Of a stretch of 64,000 nt of DNA, positions 32,159-41,474 are shown piece by piece. The stretch spans positions 18,950,001-19,014,000 of the forward strand of contig OY754466.1 in the NCBI GenBank assembly GCA_963575645.1, written 5' to 3'. A model generated the notes under the pieces. The model did not search any database, had not been told where the DNA came from, and saw nothing but the letters and a program-made list of their open reading frames with translations. A program made the translations under genes and the position numbers. Positions within the stretch are counted from its first letter, which is position 1. The number at the start of each line of letters is the position of its first letter. The stretch is from Xanthostigma xanthostigma (taxonomy: Eukaryota > Arthropoda > Insecta > Raphidioptera > Raphidiidae).

Positions 32159-32727
32159 ATCTTAAAAAAAAAACTTCGGAGAAATAAAAACTTCGTTCTG
32201 TGCTAAATTCAAAAACTTGAGGCGACTGAATCTCAGAATTATAACTTAAAAAAAAAGAATTTCGAGGCAGACAAGAAATTGAAATCAAGCTCGAAATTCT
32301 GTGCCTAAGACGTCGAAAAAAAAAAATAGAATTTTGAGGCAGACAAGGAATTGAAATCCAACTTCGAAATTCTGTGCTTATAAAAGCTACAAGAGCAACA
32401 GCAAAAAAATGCAAAGACGGTATTCGCATAACTCCTTTAGTTACCACTAAAAAAACGCCGTCTGTGCACTTTTTTTTTTTTTTTTGCTGTTGCTCTTGTA
32501 GCTTTTATAAGCACAGAATTTCGAAGTTGGATTTCAATTCCTTGTCTGCCTCAAAATTCATTTTTTTTTTTCGACGTCTTAGGCACAGAATTTCGAGCTT
32601 GATTTCAATTTCTTGTCTGCCTCGAAATTCTTTTTTTTTAAGTTATAATTCTGAGATTCAGTCGCCTCAAGTTTTTGAATTTAGCACAGAACGAAGTTTT
32701 TACTTCTCCGAAGTTTTTTTTTTAAGA
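32159..32727. repeat. Palindrome with 255-bp arms
   Basis: Near-perfect inverted repeat around a spacer of about 45 bp near 32440. Each arm contains two related 70-bp units (GAATTTCGAGGCAGACAAGA and GAATTTTGAGGCAGACAAGG). Both strands therefore translate to the same peptide (FRRLRHRISSLISISCLPRN), so neither ORF is evidence of a gene. Confidence 0.85.
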
Positions 32728-33282
32728 TTTCACGTCTTTTTCCAAAGTGTGAGACATTATTTTTATTTTTTCTCCAAAAAATAAACATATGTGCATTTTT
32801 AGAATTAAGAGGCCACAGATTCCATGAAGACCAATTTTGAAGGCATGAAAAAATCAATGAACAAGGCCAACCATTAAAAATACAAAATTTTTTTCATATC
32901 ATTTGTAAAATACTTATTTTGCATTAAAAAAGAAGTTTCACTTTGAAAACTTTCCTCTTTTTAATTTTTGTTGCACTTTTTATGATGAATATGTTTTTTA
33001 ATAAATTAAATTATTTAAATCTAACTTTAATCATATAATTTGTTATTTTTTAATAAAAAATCTGACGAGTGTATTTTTCAAAAAACAAGAAAAAAAAATT
33101 AAAAATTAAAAAAGAAATAAAGATATGTATATGAGAAAAAAATTGAGAAAATAAATTAAAAATAAAAAAAAACAATTAAAAATATAAAAGAAAATTTAAA
33201 ATTAAAAAAAAAATAAAAATAAAAAATATGATTATATATAAATATCAAGTGGAAATAAAATGGAGTAGAAAAAATATTTTTT
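32728..33282. other. Low-complexity A-rich tract
   Basis: Bases 33050-33260 are runs of A with scattered T and G. The A-rich run adjoins the tRNA-like segment and, read on minus, is a T-rich tail. No gene. Confidence 0.7.
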
Positions 33283-33372
33283 CCAATGATGCCGGCGGGA
33301 ATCGAACCCGAGACCCTGTTATTAGTGTTATTACTAGTCTAACGTCGTAACCGTTAGTCCACGGGCATACTC
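33283..33372 (-). repeat. tRNA-like segment (SINE head or tRNA pseudogene)
   Basis: On the minus strand it reads GCCCGTGGACTAACGGTTAC (A-box-like) and later GGGTTCGATTCCCG (a near-perfect B box / T arm), with possible pairing of ATGCCCG and CCGGCAT as acceptor stem (6 of 7). The anticodon arm does not fold into a 7-base loop and there is no clear anticodon, so a functional tRNA is unlikely. The low-complexity tract beyond suggests a tRNA-derived retroelement. Confidence 0.5.
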
Positions 33373-33405
33373 GCAGTATAAGCTGTTATTGTGGTACAGA
33401 AGTAT

Positions 33406-34873
33406 TAGTATAAGAGCCAGTGATCGGCTACCAGTATGTATTTGACCAGACCTGATTTTTTACACATTGAGTCTCCTATACCTACCATACCTAAGTCCGG
33501 AGTGGCTGCCGCGGCCCGTACTCAGGTGCGACAGGTACAAAATTTGACAAATTTTCAAAGTATTTGACCACGTCTGCCATTTGGAAATTTAATAATATAT
33601 TATTATTGCTATTGAAAAATAACAATGGCAGACCATTATCGCGCGACAATCATCGTGGAAGACAATGTTTTAAGTACTAAAAAATATGAAATTTTGAAAG
33701 GTACATTTTTCATCACGGATTATTATTCTATTTATTATTTCAAGCAAGTTTCGTAAATAAAATTTTTTTCTAAACTTTATAGTTCCGGAAATATTTAGAA
33801 AATTAAAAAAAAATCAGCTGCTCTTTTGTCTTGTAGATCTGTCAGAAATAAACTAGTAAGCATGCTTTGATTAATTTTTACATGACGTGGAACATATTAT
33901 GTAGGTGACCAAGACGACGAATAGCAAATATCATATTGAATACTAGCCATTACCCGCGTCACCTCACGCGATATCAGAAATGTTATTTTCTTTATTTTAC
34001 TATATCAAAATAATGTCAATATTTTTGAAGTTGGAATGGTCCCGTCGCCCAATTGGTTGGAATTTTTTATTTGTTCCAAAACAAAAATAAAAAATGTCAA
34101 GAGAATATAAAAAATTATTTATGCCTATACCTATAATATAAACAATATTTTTATTGTCACTTGACACTTTTTAATTTTGTTACCAAATTTTTGCTAACAA
34201 AAATTCCAACCAATTGGGTGACGGGACCATTACAACTTCAAAAATATTGACATTTGATATAGTAAAATAAAGAAAATAACATTTCTGATATCGCGTGAGG
34301 TGACGCGGGTAATGGCTAGTATTCAATATGATATTTGCTATTCGTCGTCTTGGTCACCTACATAATATGTTCCACGTCATGTAAACATTAATCAAAGCAT
34401 GCTTAACTAGTTTATTTCTGACAGATCTACAAGACAAAAGAGCAGCTGATTTTTTTTTAATTTTCTAAATATTTCCGGAACTATAAAGTTTAGAAAAAAA
34501 TTTTATTTACGAAACTTGCTTGAAATAATAAATAGAATAATAATCCGTGATGAAAAATGTACCTTTCAAAATTTCATATTTTTTAGTACTTAAAACATTG
34601 TCTTCCACGATGATTGTCGCGCGATAATGGTCTGCCATTGTTATTTTTCAATAGCAATAATAATATATTATTAAATTTCCAAATGGCAGACGTGGTCAAA
34701 TACTTTGAAAATTTGTCAAATTTTGTACCTGTCGCACCTGAGTACGGGCCGCGGCGGCCACTCCGGACTTAGTGAGTCCCCATTCCATGTATGGTAGGTA
34801 TAGGAGACTCACTGTGTAAAAATTCATGTCTGGTCAAATACATACTGGTAGCCGATCACTGGCTCTTATACTA
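33406..34873. mobile_element. 1.47-kb near-perfect palindrome (foldback element)
   Basis: Arms of about 700 bp run from TAGTATAAGAGCCAGTGATC (33406) to its complement ending at 34873, meeting around a spacer of about 60 bp near 34.13 kb. Arms differ only by scattered substitutions and one 20-bp indel near 34775. They carry no ORF. TA lies at both outer edges, but the end point is ambiguous because the flanks are also palindromic. If transcribed through, it would give a very long hairpin RNA. Confidence 0.85.
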
Positions 34874-35289
34874 TATATATGGGTGATACGAAAAATCGGT
34901 CCTATGAAAGTCACGTGGTCACAGAACTATAAAACTTGGAAACTGGTCTCATATACACGGCGTTATATGGGAGCTAGGCAAAATCAATTTATAAGAATAC
35001 GTTAGAGATACGTCGGCATTTAGCACAGAAAAGAATCTCTAACGAGATTCTTCGATAACATTTTCATTAAACCGTTTTGGTACTACTGGTGGTTAACACA
35101 GTCGCATTTCTGTAGTCAATGGTTTACCTTTATACTCCTTATATATTTTATCAGCGTTTCTGCTTGTTAAAACCTTTATGAACTTTTTCAGTATATAAAT
35201 TTAATTGACGCATTTTCATAAAAAAAATTCACATGAACAGAACCAGAAATATAGTGGTAGAAACGTTGCGTACATATAATTTATGTTAA
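34874..35289. other. Intergenic 3' flank of paralogue D
   Basis: AT-rich, no gene or clear repeat. It could hold the 3' UTR of D if the linker exon is read to its own stop. Confidence 0.4.
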
Positions 35290-35915
35290 TCAACATCTGG
35301 ACATTAGGCAATAAGAATTAAAATTACCTTGACTCTCAGACACATTGTCTGTGGCTTCACAAGATAGTAATGATTTAGTACAATTATCATTTTCCACCGT
35401 CTCTTCGATTTCCTTAATTATTGACATTCTTTGCCTTTTAATAAAGGCATCCCGAGGTTTAGCTGGAGTGGACTTCCGTTGTCTATCTACCTGGCAATCA
35501 AATCTGGATGGTGTGCAGTTCGGTTTCATTCTAATTCGTTTAACAGATCCCATTATCTTATATTGCATATAATTTTCCATGTCATTTTCCAGCTAAAACA
35601 TGCAATAATCTTTAAAACGTAATCACTATCACAACATAACCTATGAATTACAAAATTTGACTTTTGCAATATTATGTCGTTTTCACCGCGGTTTCAATAG
35701 ATAGTACAGTAATAGAAATGCATACTTACATCAAAGTGATCGTCACAGAAATACAGTCTAGAATTTGTGGACAATGACTTCGGATTTCTTCTTGCCAGTT
35801 TTAACCAAGTATTTCTCATTTTTAAATCAGTTGGCACTTGAATCCACAACTTTCTCGGCGTTTTTACGGCCGTATTCTTGCATTCAGGCACAATGCACCA
35901 ATGATTATAAGTCAT
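35290..35915 (-). CDS. THAP-domain paralogue D
   Basis: The first exon 35915-35730 encodes a complete C2CH THAP domain: MTYNHWCIVPECKNT, conserved AxxPxKLWIQVP, W in RNTWLKLA, and FCDDHFD at the exon end (GTAAGT donor). The second exon starts at 35592: LENDMENYMQYKIMGSVK, KPNCTPSRFDCQ, then a basic stretch KPRDAFIKRQRM. It can be read to a stop at 35290 (about 162 residues in all), or spliced at a phase-1 GTAATT donor at 35327. That phase equals the donor of B and the acceptor of the tail exons of A and B. Downstream on this strand the next intact compatible exon is that of A (26993), 8 kb away. THAP domains bind DNA through zinc; the gene is probably a DNA-binding regulator or transposase-derived. 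The start was chosen at MTYN by alignment with paralogues; an earlier in-frame Met lies at 35948. Confidence 0.7.
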
Positions 35916-35972
35916 TTTTAAATTCCAAAAGTATGAATTCTTTTGCATTAACGTTATTATTTACTAGCGGAG

Positions 35973-36011
35973 TGATGTCACGAGTGGAAACAACATGGCG
36001 GCTAGCGTTTT
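35973..36011 (-). promoter_or_regulatory. 39-bp CRE / AGCGTTTT module upstream of paralogue D
   Basis: On +: TGATGTCA (35973-35980), 23 bp containing CAACATGGCGG, then AGCGTTTT (36004-36011); 58 bp upstream of the D start. Same spacing as at 29462-29500 (inverted, facing SWIM-YqaJ) and 40007-40045. Confidence 0.55.
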
Positions 36012-36216
36012 CGCGCGAGACTTCATAATTAGAAATTAAATGTCGTTTTTATGGCACTATTCGATTTTAAAATATTATTATAAAAATTGTATAGCTTTTT
36101 TATCACCTTAGGATCTGCATCAATCAGAGCACATGACGTTATAGACCGCCAATGTCATTTTCAAAGAAATATCTCTCTGGTTTTTGAAACCCTCTTGTTA
36201 ATAAGTATTTGCTATG

Positions 36217-36297
36217 ATGGAGACTGAATTCTCCAAAAGAGACAGTTCTAACTTACCAAGGATAGATTCTTTGATGGTGACAAATTTCAACATAACC
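36217..36297 (+). pseudogene. Relic of SWIM-YqaJ first exon
   Basis: Reads METEFSKRDSSNLPRIDSLM followed by VTNFN and a stop, aligning with MEDGFVKAESTNLPRINTLM of the 29.6-kb gene. Nothing of the SWIM or YqaJ domains follows; THAP relic G adjoins on the opposite strand. It stands head-to-head with THAP paralogue D, about 300 bp from its start codon. Confidence 0.65.
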
Positions 36298-36408
36298 TAA
36301 CTATCATTTGCATCTGATAAATCAGCTACTAATATTGTAATTGGTAGTTAGGTCTTATCAGAACGTACACCAAAGTGATCTTCACAAAAATAACTTGTAG
36401 TTGTTGTT

Positions 36409-36812
36409 AGTATAGTGTCCGCCAGGCCCGTAGCCAGGTCCAAATCATAGTACGGGCAAATAAGAACGAAGGACGGGCGAGATTATATAACAACAAATGA
36501 TTCAATAAGTGTGATTGTAAAAAAACTGCTATACTATATATCGTTACAAATTATATTTATTGAGAAATTTACTGAAAATATCTTTTAAAAGGCCTAAATC
36601 AGCCTCCAAAAAGTGCAGTAGTTCTTGGACTGTTAGTACTAGACTAAATAATCGATGGACCAGGCCTAGCTAGTACGGGCAACCAAATCACTAGTACGGG
36701 CATCGCCCATACGTGGCTACGGGCCTGGTGTCCGCGGTGAGAGATGAAGCCAGGCACCTATGCTATTACTATGACGCGGTGGCTTCATCTTTCGCCGCGT
36801 ATACTTTAATGA
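36409..36812. mobile_element. MITE inserted in THAP exon G
   Basis: Inverted ends AGTATAGTGTCCGCGGTGAG and complement of CTTTCGCCGCGTATACT, sharing GAGATGAAGCC / GGCTTCATC. About 90 bp without its hAT insert. Exact TSD uncertain because the end bases are ambiguous. Confidence 0.6.
36423..36727. mobile_element. hAT MITE nested in the MITE at G
   Basis: A 305-bp element with ends CAGGCCCGTAGCCA and TGGCTACGGGCCTG, and perfect 8-bp TSD GTGTCCGC (36415-36422 and 36728-36735). Confidence 0.88.
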
Positions 36813-37134
36813 AGCCGGATCTCTTCTTGCTAAACTTAACCAAGTTTTTCTTACATCTTTCTTTTTCGGAACGTACATGAATAGTTTATCTGGTGTGCTT
36901 ATCGATGTGGATTTACACATGGGCACTGCATAGTATTTATAAAACTTTGTATTCATAATTAAACGCTTTTTTTATACGATAATCTTAATTCACAAGCAAG
37001 TTCGATAGATTGGCAAAGCAGGCAGAGGTTCGTGACGTAATCGGAGTCACGTGACAGATTTGAGTATTTCAGCGGGAAAATTAAAACTTATTTTTGTTTT
37101 TAAATTTTTTTTTTAAATTATTAAGGCTCTATAT

Positions 37135-37296
37135 CAGGCCTGGGCAAATGGCGGCCCGCGAGCCGGTTTTTTTTTTTTGTCTCCAAATGCGGAAATAGAA
37201 TGTGAGGACCTTTTTTTTTGCTCTGCAAATTTTTGGCCCGCGGTGAAATTTTCATCAGCTATGTGGCCCGCCGATCAAAAGATTTGCCCACCCCTG
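37135..37296. mobile_element. hAT (Charlie-like) MITE
   Basis: A 162-bp element with ends CAGGCCTGGGCAAATGGCGG and GATTTGCCCACCCCTG. Flanks CTCTATAT / GTCTATAT match at 7 of 8 bases as a target duplication. The GGGCAAA..GGCCCGC end is typical of Charlie-type hATs. Confidence 0.75.
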
Positions 37297-37302
37297 GTCT
37301 AT

Positions 37303-38518
37303 ATACAAGATAAAAACCCTTCCGAAAATTAGTCAATATCCCTATTTTGTTTTCTAGTCCTTTCTAGGCAAAACTAATTATAATTTAAAAACTCACTTTT
37401 TATGCTAGTTGAAGAGTCGGTGACAGAAATGGTCAAGGAGCAATTGGTGGCAGAAACGCTCTCTTTCGTGTAGTTTGAGTAGGGAGACTCAGACTACACG
37501 AAAAAGAGCATTTCTGCCATCAATTGTTCCTTGACTATTTTACAAATCCGCTTAGTGAAGTAGGGGTCTAGCGCGTTGCGATAGGACGCTGGGGCACTTT
37601 AAAAAAACGGCAAAATTCAAAAGTCCTCTACTAAATGACAGAAAATGACCGAAAGGTCCCCGCAGAGACCGTCAGTATAATAAATAAATACAAAATAAAT
37701 AGATTAAAAAAAAAAATCTCGGTGACTGAAACCGAGTTCAAACGTTTCGTCTTCTTGTAGAGAATCCCGAGGTAGTTATCTGTCAAAATCGACCTTCCAA
37801 AAACGCGTAATGTTAGCGGAAAGTTTAACATGGTATTCAGGTAAAGCATTAATGACAAGTACATTAAATTGGCAGATTGTGATCTAGGAGTGATAAAATT
37901 GGCAGATAATATTTTTTCAAACTTTTTGGGTACTAATAGAAAGCCTGGTAAGAAATCCACCAAGCGAGGACTGCGAATTTTTGCCCGTGCAAATTTTGAA
38001 GAATCATCAAAAGGAATTAGGGTCACTTGAAGTCATGAAAAATTTTTTCTCGTATTCCAAACCACCCAATCAACCATTTCGTCAAGTTTCAACTTCAAAT
38101 TAAATTTTTTTTTTTATTTTTTTGACGTTATTTTTTCGATTTTTTGAAAAGATTTTGAAAGTCCACAGGGGATATTTTGGCAGAAAATATTTTTTCTGCA
38201 ATTAGGAGGTCCGCCCAGATGCTTTTCAGTCATTTTCTGCCATTTAGAAGAATTTTGAATTTTGCCTTTTTTTAAAGTTCTCCAGCGTCGTATCGCAACG
38301 CGTTAGACCCCTACTCCAATATGCGGATTTGTAGAAGGGGACTCAGACTACACGAAAGAGAGCGTTTCTGCCACCAAGTGCTCCTTGACCATTTCTGTCA
38401 CCATCTCTTCAACTAGCATAAAAAGTGAGTTTTTAAATTATAATTAGTTTTGCCTAGAAAAGACTAGATTTAAAATAGGGATGTTGACTAATTTTCGGAA
38501 CTGTTTTTATTTTGTATA
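37303..38518. mobile_element. Long TIR/foldback element, copy 1
   Basis: Inverted arms of more than 250 bp (outermost TACAAGATAAAAACC, then CCGAAAATTAGTCAA, CTCACTTTTTATGCTAGTTG and GACTCAGACTACACGAAA) around a core. The core minus ORF (37631-38026) recurs as non-coding sequence in a second, opposite copy at 40165-41100, so it is repeat DNA and not a gene. It abuts the repeat at 38518 directly. Confidence 0.7.
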
Positions 38519-39116
38519 TTCGCTGTGAGAATCAAGAGGGAGGGGATAAGCAGTTTTTCGCGAGCACTGTATGCGGCGACTTTATGCGTTAAAATTTTCC
38601 GTCACTTGTAGCGAATAGAGATCCGCTAGATGGCAATACCGCCGAAGCAATAAATATTTATCAATAATAATGCTTACTTACATTATATTTTTGAAGAATA
38701 TACCTATTGACAACGTTTACAATACAATTAGCTTTGGAGGTATTGTCTCATTTTTAAGTAACAAGCGAATTTTTCGCTCTTTCCTATCATTTGACATTTT
38801 GCAAAAATGGCTTTTTCGAACCAATACGCGGCGCTAGTGTAGAAGCTCACGGCGAATTGACAAAGAAAACTCCAAAATATGATGATAATTTGACGTTTAT
38901 TAATGTAAAAAATTATTCTGTAAACGCTTACTGATATTATTTACATATCCGGTTCCATTAAGAAGCATTATCACCAATGCTTAATCAAAATTGTTGACAT
39001 TTACAATTTTATTCTCTATTATTGTTATTCTCCAATATATAATGTGGGTAAATTTTCCGTCACTTTTGCTAATAGAAATCCACTAGATGGCAATACCGCT
39101 GAAACTCACAGCTAAT
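38518..39116. mobile_element. Composite MITE, inverted copy of 17994-18965
   Basis: Reverse complement of the repeat in the last IMPDH intron but lacking the 365-bp palindrome, so it shows the empty site. Ends ATTCGCTGTGAG and CTCACAGCTAAT. A piece of the hAT family at 3611-3987 follows at 39170-39230. Confidence 0.75.
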
Positions 39117-39223
39117 AGACCCTTAATAATTTTGAAGAAACAATTGAAAAATAAAAATAAGTTTTAAATAGCGATGTACCCGTTACTCGGTAACGAATAC
39201 ATATGGTTTGCTACAGCACAGCT

Positions 39224-39921
39224 CTAGTACATACCTAAACTTGTATCGGAAGTGACTTCAAGAGAACTTTGTGCACAGTTTTCTTCTGATTCATTCAAAC
39301 ACTCTGCGATTACCATCATCTTTTGTTTTTTACGAAAATATGGTCGTTCTGTGCTGCTGCACGTCCGTGATCTTCTGTCTTCTTGACATTCAAATTTACT
39401 TGGTGTACAACCGGGTTTTAAGCGAACTTTAGAGACTTTTCCTTTGATATGATACTCCATATAATTATCCATATCATTTGGCAACTATAACAAGAAAAAA
39501 GAAAAATTAAGAGTGTTTATCACAGTAAATTTAACACGACAATAATATGTTAAGTACACATCGATCAAATTTAGTTAAGATGCCCGGTCTTGTTCAAAAT
39601 GTAACCTATAAACTGTCAACGCATCACATAAACGTTTCAAGTCAGATATTACTTTATTTTCTTCAGTATTTTATAATTAAAACATAGTTTATCGAAAAGT
39701 ACCCTAGACTGAAATTAAATACTTACATCAAAATGATCTTCACAAAAATACATCCTTGAATCCGTAGATAAACTACAAGCATCCTTCCTTCTTGCAAGTG
39801 TTAGCCACTTTCTCCGTATTTGTTTATTGTTCGGAACGTATATAAATAATTTGTTGGGTGTTTTAACATTTGTTCTGTTGCACTGGGGAACCATACAGTA
39901 CTTGTAATAAGACACATTCAT
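39224..39921 (-). CDS. THAP-domain paralogue C
   Basis: THAP exon 39921-39727: MNVSYYKYCMVPQCNRTNV, TPNKLFIYVP, RRKWLTLARRKDA, FCEDHFD, donor GTAAGT; all C2CH ligands and the conserved W and P are present. The linker exon starts at 39484: LPNDMDNYMEYHIKGKVSK, KPGCTPSKFECQ, then YFRKKQKMM and a short acidic end. It can terminate at 39224 (about 151 residues) or splice at a phase-1 GTATGT (39234), as in B and D. No third exon is recognisable before locus G; transposons fill the space. It is either a short THAP protein or a 3'-truncated gene. No frameshifts or stops lie in the two exons. Confidence 0.7.
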
Positions 39922-40006
39922 TTTTAATTAAGCACAACACAACTGCCGTATCTAGTATCTACTGTCATACACGTAACAGAGCAGGTTATTTGTGTTTTGC
40001 ACGGCG

Positions 40007-40045
40007 TGACGTCATTCCAGGCGCCATGACAGTCTGCAGCGTTTT
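40007..40045 (-). promoter_or_regulatory. 39-bp CRE / AGCGTTTT module upstream of paralogue C
   Basis: On +: TGACGTCA (40007-40014), 23 bp, AGCGTTTT (40038-40045), 86 bp upstream of the C start codon; AGCGTTTTCG continues as at D. Confidence 0.55.
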
Positions 40046-40164
40046 CGAGATGAATTTTGTTTTTGAAAACGCAAAATATAAATGATTGATTTTTTGAAAA
40101 ATATATTTTTTGGGGGGAAAATAGATATTAAGGAAGAGTATTAAGCACTTTCTCAAATTTTGTC

Positions 40165-41100
40165 AACAAAGCTCACTTTTTACGCTAGTTGAAGCAAATT
40201 CTACTAAATGGCAGAAAATGACTGAAAGGCATCTGGGGGGACCTCCTAATTGCAGAAAAAAATATGTTCTGCTAATTTACTCCCTGTAGAGACTTTCAAA
40301 ATCTTTTCAAAAAATCGAAAAAATAACGTCAAAAAATATTTTTTTTTTTAATTTGAAGTTGAAACTTGGAATGGTTGATTGGGTGGTCCGGAATACGAGA
40401 AAAAATTTTCATGGCTTCAAGTGACCCCAATTCCTTTCGATGATTCTTCAAAATTTGCACGGGCGAAAATTCGCAGTCCTCGCTTGGTGGCAGAAATTCT
40501 TACCAGGCTTTCTATTAGTACCCAAAAAGATTGAAAAAAATATTATCTGCCAATGTTATCACTCCTAAGTCGTAGATCAAAATCTGCTAATTTAATGTAC
40601 TTGTCATTAATGCTTTACTTGAATACATTGTTAAACTTTCCTCGAACATGACGCGTTTTTGTAAGGTCGATTTTGGCAGAAAACTGTACCTCAGATTCTC
40701 TACAAGAAGACGAACTGTTTGAGCTCGGTTTCAGTCACTGAGCTTTTTTTTAAATTTATTTATTATACTGAGTCTCTGCAGGGTGTAAATTGGCAGAAAA
40801 TATTTTTTCTGCAATTAGAAGGTCCCTCCAGATGCCTTTCAGTCATTTTCTGCCATTTAGTGGAGGACTTTTGAATTTTGCCGTTTTTTTTTTTTAATTT
40901 TTTAAGTGCCCCAGCGTTGTATTGCAACGCGCTAGACCCTTACTTCACTAAGCGAATTTGTAAAATGGTCAAGGAACAATTGGTGGCAGAAATGCTCTTT
41001 TTCATGTAGTCTGAGTCCCCCTAATCAGACTACACGAAAAAGAGCATTTCTGCCACCAAATGCTTCTTGACCATTTTTGTCACCGTCGCTCTAACTATGT
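40165..41100. mobile_element. Long TIR element, copy 2 (inverted, partial)
   Basis: Matches the core and one arm of 37303-38518 in the opposite orientation (GGCAGAAAATGACTGAAAGG; GTTTGAGCTCGGTTTCAGTC). The arm ends with an inverted pair AGACTACACGAAAAAGAGCA near 41.0 kb. Confidence 0.65.
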
Positions 41101-41417
41101 GTAAACATTAATATATTATTTGACTCAATGTGGGCAACAACTGTAGATTAATTCTGGTCTTGGGGAGATGCACCAGCATTCAAAAAAATGACACCCTAAA
41201 TTCAATAAGCGCACTTGGAGGTCTGTATCTATGTTTCAGGGGCATGGTCGCTTAAAAATTTTTTCTAAAAAAACGACTGTAATAGGCCATAGATTGCAAT
41301 ATCTTGAGCTTATTTTTAGGTTTAATATAGTTTTCTTTTAGTCTAAGATTTTAGAGTTTTAAGGTAATTATAGAATTTTCATGTCTATTTACCTAAATTG
41401 TAAAATTATTTTAAAAT
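41101..41417. other. 3' flank of paralogue B
   Basis: AT-rich, no gene seen. AATAAA on minus (41419-41424) lies about 50 bases past the B stop and is its likely poly(A) signal. Confidence 0.5.
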
Positions 41418-41474
41418 TTTTATTACTGAATTAGAATACATTTAGTTTTGAAAGAAACAAGACTTGGTATTTTT

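Larger units (their letters stand above)
36370..36956 (-). pseudogene. THAP-domain exon G, interrupted by nested MITEs
   Basis: Starts MNTKFYKYYAVPMCKSTSIS and runs through PDKLFMYVPKKKDVRKTW and ARRDPASLK to about 36812. It resumes at about 36410 with the end of the domain (a decayed YFCEDHFG). Between lies a MITE of about 90 bp, itself split by a 305-bp hAT. No linker exon follows; the SWIM-YqaJ relic occupies that place on the other strand. It is dead as a THAP domain, since the interruption adds stops. Confidence 0.75.

Noticed and set aside
32145-32784. Two ORFs of about 100 and 136 codons on opposite strands
   Set aside because: They are the same sequence read from the two arms of a palindrome.
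33283-33372. Functional tRNA gene
   Set aside because: No proper anticodon stem-loop; one acceptor mismatch.
37631-38026. 131-codon minus ORF
   Set aside because: Its sequence recurs with frame damage in the inverted repeat at 40.2-41.1 kb, so it is repeat DNA.
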